Assembly: GCF_018310535.1 (NCBI RefSeq)
Contig: NZ_CP074102.1
Coordinates: 2,728,001-2,792,000, forward strand
Source: Streptomyces mirabilis
GTDB taxonomy: Bacteria; Actinomycetota; Actinomycetes; Streptomycetales; Streptomycetaceae
Direction: 5' to 3'
Length of the DNA: 64,000 nt
Below, one piece after another: positions 9,736 to 17,691 of this stretch (its first letter is position 1; the number at the start of each line of letters is the position of its first letter). The notes beneath the pieces are model-generated. The model was not told the DNA's origin, made no database searches, and saw only the letters and a list, made by a program, of their open reading frames with translations. Made by a program: the position numbers and the translations under genes.

Positions 9736-11283
9736 ATGACGCGTTTCGCACGGTGGACGGCCGCGGCGGCCGCCACGCTGCTGGTGGCAGGCTGCGGCAG
9801 CGGCTCGTCGGGGGACGGCAAGGACGAGGGGAAGAACAGCGGCCGGCCGTCGGCCGGGGCACCTTCCTCCGGCACCGCCTCGGGGCTGCCCGCCTCGCTC
9901 ACCTCACAGAAGCTCGACTGGGGCCACTGCAAGGGCTCCTCCGCGCCGGGCAGTGGCTGGCAGTGCGCGACGCTCAAGGTGCCGCTGGACTACGCGAAGC
10001 CGGACGGCGAGACGATCGGCCTGGCACTGATCCGCTCGAAGGCGACCGGCGGCCAGAGCAAGCGCATCGGCTCACTCCTGTTCAACTTCGGCGGTCCCGG
10101 CGGCTCGGGCGTCGACACGATGCCGTCGTACGAGAGTGCCGTCGGCCCGCTCCACGAGCGCTACGACCTGGTGAGCTGGGACCCGCGCGGCGTCGCCGCC
10201 AGCGAGGGCGTGCGCTGTCGCAGCGACAAGGCGATCCAGGCAGCCGAGTCCGTGGACGCCACCCCGGACGACGCGGCCGAGGAGACCGCGTACTTCAAGG
10301 ACGCCGCCGACTTCGGCAAGGGCTGCGCGAAGGCCGTCGGAAAGCTGCTGTCACACGTCTCCACGACCGACACGGCCCGCGACATGGACCTGATGCGCCA
10401 GGTCCTCGGCGACGGGACGATGCACTACCTCGGCTTTTCGTACGGGACCGAACTCGGCGGCGTGTACGCCCACTTGTTCCCCAAGAACGTGGGCCGTCTG
10501 GTGCTCGACGCCGTCGTCGACCCGAGCGCCGACACGGTCGGCCACGCCAAGAACCAGACCCTGGGCTTCCAGCGCGCCCTGGACGACTACCTCAAGTCCA
10601 CCGGCCAGGACCCCAAGCAGGGCTCCCAGAAGATCGTGGACCTGCTGAACCGCATCGACGCGAACCCCCTGCCGACGGCCGACGGCCGCAAGCTCACCCA
10701 GACGCTGGCGCTCACCGGCATCGTCCTGCCCCTGTACAGCAAGGAGGGCTGGCCCCGCTTGACCAATGCGCTCAAGGGCGCCGAGGACGGTGACGGTTCG
10801 GGGCTGCTGGCCCTCGCCGACGGCTACAACGACCGTGATTCCTCCGGGCACTACGGCACGACGACCCACTCCCAACGGGTCATATCGTGCTTGGACGACA
10901 AGCAGCGGCCGACTCCCGCGGAGACGAAGAAGCTGCTGCCCGAGTTCGAGAAGATCTCGCCCGTCTTCGGGGACTTCATGGGCTGGGACACCGCGGGTTG
11001 GTGCCACGACTGGCCGGTCGCCGGCCAGTACGACAACCCGGAGGTCAGCGCGCCGGGCGCCGCGCCCATCCTGATCGTCGGCAACACCGGGGACCCCGCG
11101 ACTCCGTACGAGGGCGCCCGCAGAATGGCCGACGAGCTGGGCAAGGGCGTCGGAGTGGAGCTCACCTGGAAGGGCGAGGGCCATGGCGCCTACGGGAGTG
11201 GGAGCGAGTGTGTCGACTCCACGGTGAACAGCTATCTGCTGGACGGGACGGTGCCGAAGGACGGGAAGGTCTGCGCGTCGTAG
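9736..11283 (+). CDS. Second Tap/SlpD-type alpha/beta-hydrolase lipoprotein
   Basis: 515 residues, ATG 9736 after a GGGGGGAAG ribosome site. Lipobox LLVAGC gives a lipid-anchored Cys near residue 19, followed by a Ser/Gly-rich linker. Motifs match the preceding paralogue: FNFGGPGGSG, GFSYGTELGGVYAHLFPKN, GNTGDPATP, GEGHGAYGSG. Many stretches are identical between the two proteins, while the linkers have diverged. Expected role: cell-surface exopeptidase feeding peptides to importers such as the one encoded at 17.7-23.1 kb; that functional link is inference. Confidence 0.85.
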   Translation: MTRFARWTAAAAATLLVAGCGSGSSGDGKDEGKNSGRPSAGAPSSGTASGLPASLTSQKLDWGHCKGSSAPGSGWQCATLKVPLDYAKPDGETIGLALIRSKATGGQSKRIGSLLFNFGGPGGSGVDTMPSYESAVGPLHERYDLVSWDPRGVAASEGVRCRSDKAIQAAESVDATPDDAAEETAYFKDAADFGKGCAKAVGKLLSHVSTTDTARDMDLMRQVLGDGTMHYLGFSYGTELGGVYAHLFPKNVGRLVLDAVVDPSADTVGHAKNQTLGFQRALDDYLKSTGQDPKQGSQKIVDLLNRIDANPLPTADGRKLTQTLALTGIVLPLYSKEGWPRLTNALKGAEDGDGSGLLALADGYNDRDSSGHYGTTTHSQRVISCLDDKQRPTPAETKKLLPEFEKISPVFGDFMGWDTAGWCHDWPVAGQYDNPEVSAPGAAPILIVGNTGDPATPYEGARRMADELGKGVGVELTWKGEGHGAYGSGSECVDSTVNSYLLDGTVPKDGKVCAS

Positions 11284-11400
11284 TGGCGGGTGCGGCGGAC
11301 GGACGCGGGCCTGTACCCGGGCCCACCCGGCCGGCGAAGACCCGACGCACGGACGCACGGCCGTCGAACCACCGGCCCGCGAGGGACCGGCCAACGGAAA

Positions 11401-11429
11401 GGGGCCCGGCACACGCGGTGCCGAGCCCC
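11401..11429. terminator. Hairpin between convergent genes
   Basis: GGGGCCCGGCAC and GTGCCGAGCCCC pair with one mismatch around a 5-base loop, in the gap between the second peptidase (+) and moeZ (-). Likely serves both directions. Confidence 0.75.
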
Positions 11430-11462
11430 TCCCGAAAAGCCGTACGCCTGGTACGCCGGCGC

Positions 11463-12641
11463 CTAGTAGACCGGCTTCTCCGGCTCGATCTGGTTGATCC
11501 AGCCGATCACGCCGCCGCCGACGTGCACCGCGTCCGAGAAGCCCGCGGACTTCAGCACGGCGAGGACCTCCGCGCTGCGGACGCCCGTCTTGCAGTGCAG
11601 GACGATCTTCTTGTCCTGCGGAAGGGTCTCCAGGGCGGTGCCCATGAGGAACTCGTTCTTCGGGATCAGCTTGGCGCCGGGGATCGAGACGATCTCGTAC
11701 TCGTTGATCTCGCGGACGTCGATGATCTCGATGTTCTCGCCGTCGTCGATCCACTCCTTGAGCTGCTTGGGAGTGATCGTCGAGCCGGCCGCCGCCTCCT
11801 GGGCCTCCTCGGACACGACACCGCAGAAGGCCTCGTAGTCGATGAGCTCGGTCACGGTGGGGTTCTCGCCGCAGACCGCGCAGTCCGGGTCCTTGCGGAC
11901 CTTGACCTGGCGGTACTGCATCTCGAGGGCGTCGTAGATCATCAGGCGGCCGACGAGCGGCTCACCGATGCCCGCGAGAAGCTTGATCGCCTCGTTGACC
12001 TGGATGGAGCCGATGGACGCGCACAGCACGCCCAGCACGCCGCCCTCGGCGCAGGAGGGGACCATGCCCGGCGGCGGGGGCTCCGGGTAGAGGCAGCGGT
12101 AGCAGGGACCGTGCTCGGACCAGAAGACGGAGGCCTGGCCGTCGAAGCGGTAGATGGAGCCCCACACGTACGGCTTGTTGAGCAGGACGCACGCGTCGTT
12201 GACCAGGTAGCGGGTCGCGAAGTTGTCCGTGCCGTCGACGATCAGGTCGTACTGGCTGAAGATGTCCATCACGTTCTCGGCCTCGAGCCGCTCTTCGTGA
12301 AGGACCACATTCACGTACGGGTTGATGCCCAGCACGGAGTCACGGGCCGACTCGGCCTTGGAGCGGCCGATGTCTGCCTGACTGTGGATGATCTGGCGCT
12401 GCAGGTTCGACTCGTCGACCTCGTCGAACTCCACGATGCCGAGCGTGCCCACGCCCGCGGCGGCCAGGTACATCAGCGCCGGCGATCCGAGGCCGCCGGC
12501 GCCCACACACAGCACCTTGGCGTTCTTCAGCCGCTTCTGCCCGTCCATGCCCACGTCGGGGATGATCAGGTGGCGGGAGTACCTGCGGACCTCGTCTACG
12601 GTGAGCTCAGCAGCTGGCTCAACCAGGGGTGGCAGCGACAC
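11463..12641 (-). CDS. moeZ: MoeZ: adenylyltransferase/sulfurtransferase
   Basis: 392 residues with an E1-like ThiF/MoeB domain (VGAGGLGSP at 46-54; DGTDNFATR; zinc ligands CYRC and CAVC) followed by a rhodanese domain with active-site Cys in LHCKTGVRS (about 350). It adenylates the C-terminal Gly-Gly of small sulfur carriers and sulfurates them, serving molybdopterin, cysteine (CysO) and, in Streptomyces, thio-containing natural products. It lies 63 bases after the spherulin-4-like gene on the same strand and could be partly read through from that operon. Equivalent to moeB1 (Rv3206c). Confidence 0.95.
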   Translation of the reverse strand: MSLPPLVEPAAELTVDEVRRYSRHLIIPDVGMDGQKRLKNAKVLCVGAGGLGSPALMYLAAAGVGTLGIVEFDEVDESNLQRQIIHSQADIGRSKAESARDSVLGINPYVNVVLHEERLEAENVMDIFSQYDLIVDGTDNFATRYLVNDACVLLNKPYVWGSIYRFDGQASVFWSEHGPCYRCLYPEPPPPGMVPSCAEGGVLGVLCASIGSIQVNEAIKLLAGIGEPLVGRLMIYDALEMQYRQVKVRKDPDCAVCGENPTVTELIDYEAFCGVVSEEAQEAAAGSTITPKQLKEWIDDGENIEIIDVREINEYEIVSIPGAKLIPKNEFLMGTALETLPQDKKIVLHCKTGVRSAEVLAVLKSAGFSDAVHVGGGVIGWINQIEPEKPVY

Positions 12642-12704
12642 GGGGACTCCGTTGGTCGGTCAATCACTACGGTTGTTCTCCCCGTAACACTGCCACGCCC
12701 TTCT

Positions 12705-13454
12705 TCATTCCGAGACACCCGTTCCGATCCGCGAGACGATTTCGTCCCAGTAGCCGGGCATCGTCTCCCACGGGTCGGCCCGTCCACCGTGATCCGTGCG
12801 GTCGGTGAAGTAGATCGTGGCGGCGCCCTGCCAGCGCGCGATGCGCAGCGCCTCGTCGAGATGCCCGCGCGGTATCCCGTGCACGAAGTGGCAGAAGCGC
12901 TCGGGCGGATAGTCGGCGGTCCACTCGGCCACCTGCGACCAGCGGTAGTCGCTCCAGGTGCCGGAGAAGGTCACCAGCTGGTCGGCGCTTTCGGCATAGC
13001 CGGGGTAAGGGTGGGTGCCGTGGCCGAGGACGAGGTGCGCGTCGTCGAGGAGCGTGCGCAGCGTGGTGGCCGCCCGGCGGACCTCGGGGAGCGCGGCGCG
13101 CTCGGTGGGGCAGCGGTGCAGGAGGAACCCGCCGACCCGGTACCAGTCGAGATACCGGCGTGCGTCGGATATCACCTCGGCGAAGGCGCGTGCGCCGTAC
13201 GTCACGTCCAGGTGTCCCAGGACGCGCACGCCCGCGTTGCGGAGTCGGCCGGCGGCCTCCAGGCAGTGCGGGTCGGGGCGGGTGCCGGGACCGTTGGCCA
13301 CGTTCAGGACGGCCCAGTGCACGGGGGTGCCGGGGCGGGTGAGTTCGCCCCACTCGGCCGGAGCGACGAGGGGGTGCGCATAGCCGGGGACGCCGAGGCC
13401 GACCCGTAAGTCCGTGCTCGCTATGCCCGTCGCGGCGCTGGTCAGATACGACAT
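12705..13454 (-). CDS. Spherulin-4-like protein (GH135/Sph3-related TIM-barrel fold)
   Basis: 249 residues, last gene of an operon whose junctions all overlap; it overlaps the SDR gene by 13 bases. Spherulin-4 landmarks: VLNVANGPG, VLGHLDVTYGARAF, ARRYLDWYRVGGF, IYFTDRT and DPWETMPGYWDEI. Family knowledge: fungal Sph3 (GH135) cuts galactosaminogalactan and is needed for its production. Here the usual acidic DGIFFDE-like strand end reads GGFLLHR, and the NPG motif is replaced (VLGHGTHP), so the expected catalytic acids are missing and it may bind rather than cut polymer. No signal peptide is visible. Confidence 0.65.
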   Translation of the reverse strand: MSYLTSAATGIASTDLRVGLGVPGYAHPLVAPAEWGELTRPGTPVHWAVLNVANGPGTRPDPHCLEAAGRLRNAGVRVLGHLDVTYGARAFAEVISDARRYLDWYRVGGFLLHRCPTERAALPEVRRAATTLRTLLDDAHLVLGHGTHPYPGYAESADQLVTFSGTWSDYRWSQVAEWTADYPPERFCHFVHGIPRGHLDEALRIARWQGAATIYFTDRTDHGGRADPWETMPGYWDEIVSRIGTGVSE

Positions 13455-14401
13455 GCAGCCTCCATCCAGATATCGGCGAGGGATTCCTCGAGGTTGATCC
13501 GGGGCCGCCAGCCGAGCCGGTCTCGTGCGGTGCGCACATCGGCCTGCTGCCAGCTGCCGCAGCCGTCCGGGTAGGGGTACGCGACCGGCGCCCCGTGATC
13601 CGGTTCGGTGCGGGGGTGGCCGATGGACGACCTCATGGGTCCGGGCGGGCCGTCGAGTTCGTGCAGCGTGCCCCCGTAGCCGGCCACACGGGCGAGGACG
13701 GCGGCGGCGTCGCGCAGACGGACAGCGCGGCCCGAGCCGATGTTGATGACGCCCTGCGCGGCGGAGAGCGAGGCGGCGTGCACGGCGCGGGCGACATCAC
13801 GGACATCGATGAAGTCGCGCTGGACGCCGAGTCCGCCGAGTTTGAGTTCGCCGTCGCCGGACTGCATGGCGCGGCGCAGGGCCTCGGCGAGGCGGCCGAG
13901 CGGGGATCCGGCGGGGGTGCCGGGGCCCGCGGGCGAGAAGACGCGCAGGACGACGGCGTCGAGTCCGGAGCCGAGGACCAGTTCGGTGGCGGCGAGCTTG
14001 CTGACGCCGTACGGGCCGCCGGGGCGCGGTACGGCGTCCTCGGCCGTGGAGGAGCCGGGCTGGCTGGGCCCGTACTCGGCGCCGCAGCCGATCTGCACCA
14101 GGCGGGCGCCGCAGCCGCTGCGGCGCAGGGCCTCGCAGACGGTGGCGACGGCGACGGTGTTGTGCCGGGTCAGTTCGCGGGCTCCGCCGCGGGTGGCGCC
14201 CGCGCAGTTGATGACGACCCCGGGGTGCACCGCGTCCAGGAAGCGGGTGAGGGCGCCGGGGCTGCCCGAGGCGAGGTCGAACCGTACGTCGGCGTCGTCG
14301 CCCCGACCGAGCGCGGTGAGCTGCACGGCCGGATCGGCGAGCAGTCTGTCGGCGACGAAACGGCCGAGGTATCCGTTGGCTCCGATCAGCAGGACTCTCA
14401 T
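13442..14401 (-). CDS. NAD-dependent epimerase/dehydratase (extended SDR)
   Basis: 319 residues from ATG 14401 with GGGAG upstream. Features: NAD-binding GANGYLG (8-14), catalytic YGVSK, QRDFIDVRDVARA, and a C-terminal GWRPRINLEE typical of nucleotide-sugar epimerases and dTDP-sugar reductases. Its likely job is making or interconverting the nucleotide sugar used by the glycosyltransferase at the head of the operon, by analogy with UDP-GlcNAc/GalNAc C4-epimerases in Pel and galactosaminogalactan clusters. Substrate is not deducible from sequence. Confidence 0.8.
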   Translation of the reverse strand: MRVLLIGANGYLGRFVADRLLADPAVQLTALGRGDDADVRFDLASGSPGALTRFLDAVHPGVVINCAGATRGGARELTRHNTVAVATVCEALRRSGCGARLVQIGCGAEYGPSQPGSSTAEDAVPRPGGPYGVSKLAATELVLGSGLDAVVLRVFSPAGPGTPAGSPLGRLAEALRRAMQSGDGELKLGGLGVQRDFIDVRDVARAVHAASLSAAQGVINIGSGRAVRLRDAAAVLARVAGYGGTLHELDGPPGPMRSSIGHPRTEPDHGAPVAYPYPDGCGSWQQADVRTARDRLGWRPRINLEESLADIWMEAACRI

Positions 14402-14445
14402 CGGGCGGCTCCCGGGGCGGATTCTCCGGTTCGGGAGGTGATCAT
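14398..14445 (-). CDS. 15-residue micro-ORF coupled to the SDR start
   Basis: ATG 14445 is preceded, 8 bases away, by GAAGGAG, the strongest ribosome site in the operon. The frame (begins MITSRTGE) runs 15 codons and its TGA overlaps the SDR ATG as ATGA. It may act as a translational coupler or leader. It is too short to judge coding capacity, and a sequencing frameshift cannot be excluded. Confidence 0.35.
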   Translation of the reverse strand: MITSRTGESAPGAAR

Positions 14446-14561
14446 CTGGCGTTCTCCTTCGGGGTGGTGCCGTGGGTCGGACGGAGCGCCCGCGGTGTCG
14501 GCCCCGCGGGAGGGTGCGCCCGGCACGAGGGCTGGACCCTCGGGCGCCGGTCGCGGCTCAT
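14442..14561 (-). CDS. 39-residue micro-ORF between membrane protein and SDR genes
   Basis: ATG 14561 overlaps the stop of the membrane-protein gene (ATGA), and the frame ends at a TGA overlapping the next micro-ORF. The product is basic and proline-rich (PPAGPTPRALRP) with no recognisable domain. The perfect stop-start chain argues it is translated; the composition gives no functional hint. Confidence 0.35.
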   Translation of the reverse strand: MSRDRRPRVQPSCRAHPPAGPTPRALRPTHGTTPKENAR

Positions 14562-15751
14562 GGCGTCCCGCCCGGTGTGGCGTGGGCCGAGGCCCGGGTC
14601 AGGGTGCGGGTCGCGTGGATCAGGAGGACGAGCGCGGCCGCGCCGCACGCCAGGGCCGGAACGGCGCCCGGACCCCAGGCGCCGGCGATGGTCTCGACGG
14701 GGGTGGCGACGAACGAACAGCCGGGCAGGCGGGCCGCGAAGACCGTGGTGAGGGCGGTCACTTCGGCCGCGCCCGCGGCGCCGAGGACGACGGCCGGGGC
14801 GTGGGTGAAGCCGCGCGTCGTGAGCAGGCGCGCGAGCAGCAGCAGCGCGCCGAGGGCGCCTGCTCCGGCGTACGCGCTGGGCCCGTTGTAGGCACCGGGC
14901 TCGCTCGGTGCCTCCCGGCACAGTGCGAGCAGCCCGCCCAGGGCGCAGAGGAACAGGGCGAACACCACCAGGAGCAGGGGCCGTACGGAGACGGCGAACT
15001 CCTCCAGGTCTCGGCTCGCGGTCAGTTTGCGGCGGGCGCCCGCGGTGAAGAGGTGGGCGCACCAGGCCGCGGGGGCGCACGCCAGGGCGAGGGCCAGCAC
15101 GGGTGCGGTGGCCGGGGGCCAGGGGCCGTCGGGGCCGCCTTCGATGCCGACGCTCAGCAGTGCGTCACCGAGCAGGGCGTACGCGATCAGCCAGCAGGTC
15201 CAGGCACGGGTGCCGCTCGTCGTGCGGTGCGTGGTGCTGAGGGGACCTCGGCGCAGCGCGGCGCGCAGGCCGAGCGTCACGGCGAGGGTGCCGACGGCGG
15301 CGACCGCGAGGCGCGGCTGCCCCTCGGTGAGCCGCAGCCCGGCCACGGTCGCCGCGTACAGGGCGCCCGGCAGCAGGGAGAGCACGGCCCAGTCGGCGCG
15401 CGCGCCGGGGTGTTCGGGGGCCACGGGCCTCGGCACCGGGTCCGAGTCGCGGGCGACGCGCGCGTACATCTCCTCGGCGAGCGAGAAGACGTCCCGGTGC
15501 CGGAACCGTACGGCGGTGCGGTCGGTCACCCCGTGCGCCTCCAGGCCCGCCGCGATCTCCAGGGGGTCGACGGCGCGCTCGCAGAGTTCACGATGCCGGT
15601 GCATCAGCGCCTTCACGGGGTCCACGGCGCCGCGGCGACCACCGCCGAGGGATGTGCGCGCGCCTCCCGGGTCGCCGACGGAGTCGCCCCCCGGGTCACC
15701 CCCGGCGTCCCCGCGTGCACCGCCCGAGCCGTCCCGTACGAGTTCGCTCAT
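14558..15751 (-). CDS. Integral membrane protein of the polysaccharide operon, about 8 TM segments
   Basis: 397 residues, ATG 15751 overlapping the glycosyltransferase stop as TGATG, so translation is coupled. A Gly/Asp-rich N terminus (about 35 residues) and a soluble stretch of about 65 residues precede roughly eight hydrophobic segments from about residue 105 to the end. I do not recognise a named family. In Pel operons the glycosyltransferase PelF works with a multi-TM protein (PelG); the position here suggests an analogous export or anchoring role, but the TM count and sequence do not match the 12-TM PelG pattern. Confidence 0.7.
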   Translation of the reverse strand: MSELVRDGSGGARGDAGGDPGGDSVGDPGGARTSLGGGRRGAVDPVKALMHRHRELCERAVDPLEIAAGLEAHGVTDRTAVRFRHRDVFSLAEEMYARVARDSDPVPRPVAPEHPGARADWAVLSLLPGALYAATVAGLRLTEGQPRLAVAAVGTLAVTLGLRAALRRGPLSTTHRTTSGTRAWTCWLIAYALLGDALLSVGIEGGPDGPWPPATAPVLALALACAPAAWCAHLFTAGARRKLTASRDLEEFAVSVRPLLLVVFALFLCALGGLLALCREAPSEPGAYNGPSAYAGAGALGALLLLARLLTTRGFTHAPAVVLGAAGAAEVTALTTVFAARLPGCSFVATPVETIAGAWGPGAVPALACGAAALVLLIHATRTLTRASAHATPGGTP

Positions 15752-17502
15752 CACGCCCCCTCCCCCGCGGACAGCGGAGCTGTGGCGCGCACCGGTGCCC
15801 CTGCCGCCCAGCGCGGGTGTCCCGTGGCCATGAGGCGGGCCTCGGTCCACCGGCCGGGTACGTGGGCCTCGGCCGTCACGCCGAACGGCAGGGGGTCTCC
15901 CGCGTCGTCCACGACGAGCCGCCGGACCGGGGAGCGCGAGACGATCTCCAGGTAAATGCCGTGAAATGCCGCGATGTTCTGCTCGACCGTGAAGAGTTCG
16001 AGGGCTCGCGCGCGGGCCGCCGCGCCCAGGCGTGCACGCCGTTCGGGGTCGCGCAGCAGCGCCACGCAGGCCTCGGCGAGCGCCCGCGGATTGCGCGGCG
16101 GCACCACCAGCCCCGTACCGCCGATGACTTCGACGACCGCGCCGACGTCCGTGGACACGGTGGCGCGGCCGCAGAACATGGCCTCGACCAGGCTGATCGG
16201 GAAGCCTTCGACGACGCTCGAGAGGACGACCACGGCGCCGGACGCGTACGCCTCCGCGAGGCTCGGGACCTCCGGATCGCCGATCTCCTCGAAGGACACC
16301 GGGTTGTCGCCGACCGCGTGCACGCCCTCCGCCTCGTCGGGGAAGAGCTGGGCGGCCAGCGCTTTGCAGTGAGCCAGGTACAGCGCGCCCTCCGGCCCGT
16401 CGGCGGGTGCGCCGACCATCCGCAGCCGGGTCTTCGGTGCCTCCTTGCGGACCTCGGCGAAGGAGTGCAGCAGTGAGATCAGGTCCTTGGCCGGCTCGAT
16501 GCGGCCGACCCAGACCAGGGTGTCCGGCTCCTCGCATCCGGAGCCGTCGGCCCGTTCGCCCACCTCCGCGAAGCGGGCGGCCTCCATGCCGGGGTAGACG
16601 GTGCGCAGTTTGGCGCGGTCGGCGCCGCAGCGCTCCTGCCAGCGGCGCGCGTGGGTGTTGCCGGGCGTGATGAGCGCGGCCCGGCGGTAGACCTCGGCGG
16701 CCAGCGCGCCGTGGAAGGCGGCGAGCAGCGCCCGTACCGCGGGGGACTCCTCGGCGGCGGAGGAGGCGAGGTAGTGCGCCCGCAGCTGCACGCCGTACTC
16801 CGTGACCAGCAGCGGCACCCCGGCGAAGTGCAGGGCGAGCAGGCCGGGCAGGGCGGCCTCGCCACCGGCCGCCGCGTGGCAGAGGTCGACCGAGCCGAGC
16901 CCGTCGTCCGCGTACCAGTCCAGCGAGAGGGGGCGCAGGGCGCGCTCGATGTGAGCGGCGACGGACAGCAGGTCGAGCACGCGCGCGGTACGCGCGGCAC
17001 GCAGTGCGCCGGGCGCACGACAGGCGCGCTCCAGGGCGCGCACGGCCCCTTCGGAGCGCAGCGCCCCGACCAGCCCGCCCTCGTCGCGGGCCAGTTCCGC
17101 GAGCCCGTACAGCGCACTGCCGAAACGGTCCGCCTCCACACCGCCAGGGGCCTCCACACCGCCGGAGGCCTCCGCACCGCCAGGGGCCTCCGAGCCGTCG
17201 AGGATCGCCGGCGTGGCACACACCGTCGCCACCAGTTCCCCGAAGCACTCGGCGAACCGCCGACGCGCCCGTCGCCCGTGTACCACGCCGTCGTCCTCGG
17301 CCGTCCACAGCGGAGCCGTCCGCACCCGGCTGACCTGCGGCGGCAGCTGGATCCAGCCCTCGTCCTCCTGCCGCTCGCTGCGGCTGAGCGCGTAGATGTC
17401 GAACTCGTGCTGCTCTAGCCCGCGCACGAGCCGGTCGCACCAGAGTCTGGCGTCACCGCTCACATACGGATAGCCACCCTCCGTAAGCAGTCCGATGCGC
17501 AC
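15751..17502 (-). CDS. PelF-like GT4 glycosyltransferase (DUF3492-type N terminus)
   Basis: 583 residues from GTG 17502. It opens with LLTEGGYPYVSGDARLW, the PelF-type start, and has a long N-terminal half (to about 300) before the GT4 C-terminal fold: VWVGRIEPAKDL, EIGDPEVPSLAEAYASGAVV, SSVVEGFPISLVEAM and STDVGAVVEVIGG with the E-x7-E nucleotide-sugar signature. A short Gly/Ala/Glu repeat (APGGAEASGGVEAPGGVEA, about 105-123) interrupts the N-terminal half. PelF polymerises UDP-sugars into the cationic GalNAc/GlcNAc polymer Pel; donor specificity here is unknown. First gene of an overlapping operon with membrane protein, SDR and spherulin-4-like protein. Confidence 0.8.
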   Translation of the reverse strand: MRIGLLTEGGYPYVSGDARLWCDRLVRGLEQHEFDIYALSRSERQEDEGWIQLPPQVSRVRTAPLWTAEDDGVVHGRRARRRFAECFGELVATVCATPAILDGSEAPGGAEASGGVEAPGGVEADRFGSALYGLAELARDEGGLVGALRSEGAVRALERACRAPGALRAARTARVLDLLSVAAHIERALRPLSLDWYADDGLGSVDLCHAAAGGEAALPGLLALHFAGVPLLVTEYGVQLRAHYLASSAAEESPAVRALLAAFHGALAAEVYRRAALITPGNTHARRWQERCGADRAKLRTVYPGMEAARFAEVGERADGSGCEEPDTLVWVGRIEPAKDLISLLHSFAEVRKEAPKTRLRMVGAPADGPEGALYLAHCKALAAQLFPDEAEGVHAVGDNPVSFEEIGDPEVPSLAEAYASGAVVVLSSVVEGFPISLVEAMFCGRATVSTDVGAVVEVIGGTGLVVPPRNPRALAEACVALLRDPERRARLGAAARARALELFTVEQNIAAFHGIYLEIVSRSPVRRLVVDDAGDPLPFGVTAEAHVPGRWTEARLMATGHPRWAAGAPVRATAPLSAGEGA

Positions 17503-17581
17503 CAGTGCACCCCCGATCTCCCTATGGGGAGCCGCCGTTGACCCGGCGGCTCGCAGCGGGAAGAACGTATGCGTACATGGC

Positions 17582-17615
17582 GGTGGCGCGACGGACGGTT
17601 GTCCATCGCGCCACC
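17582..17615 (-). terminator. Terminator of the peptide importer operon
   Basis: Inverted arms GGTGGCGCGA and TCGCGCCACC extended by GGAC/GTCC form a 15-pair stem with one mismatch, about 80 bases after the ATPase stop. No U-tract, as is common in Streptomyces. It separates the importer operon from the glycosyltransferase operon downstream. Confidence 0.8.
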
Positions 17616-17691
17616 AAAAGGGGTGAACGGTCGTAACTTTCCCGTGCGGGTCGCGTTCCGTCGCGCTACGAGATCAAGCAGTCACGTTGCA

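Noticed and set aside
14558..17440. Single 960-codon reverse frame spanning the glycosyltransferase and membrane-protein genes
   Set aside because: Only its last 397 codons are the membrane protein; the earlier part is an Arg/Ala-rich shadow of the glycosyltransferase frame, which has the real motifs.
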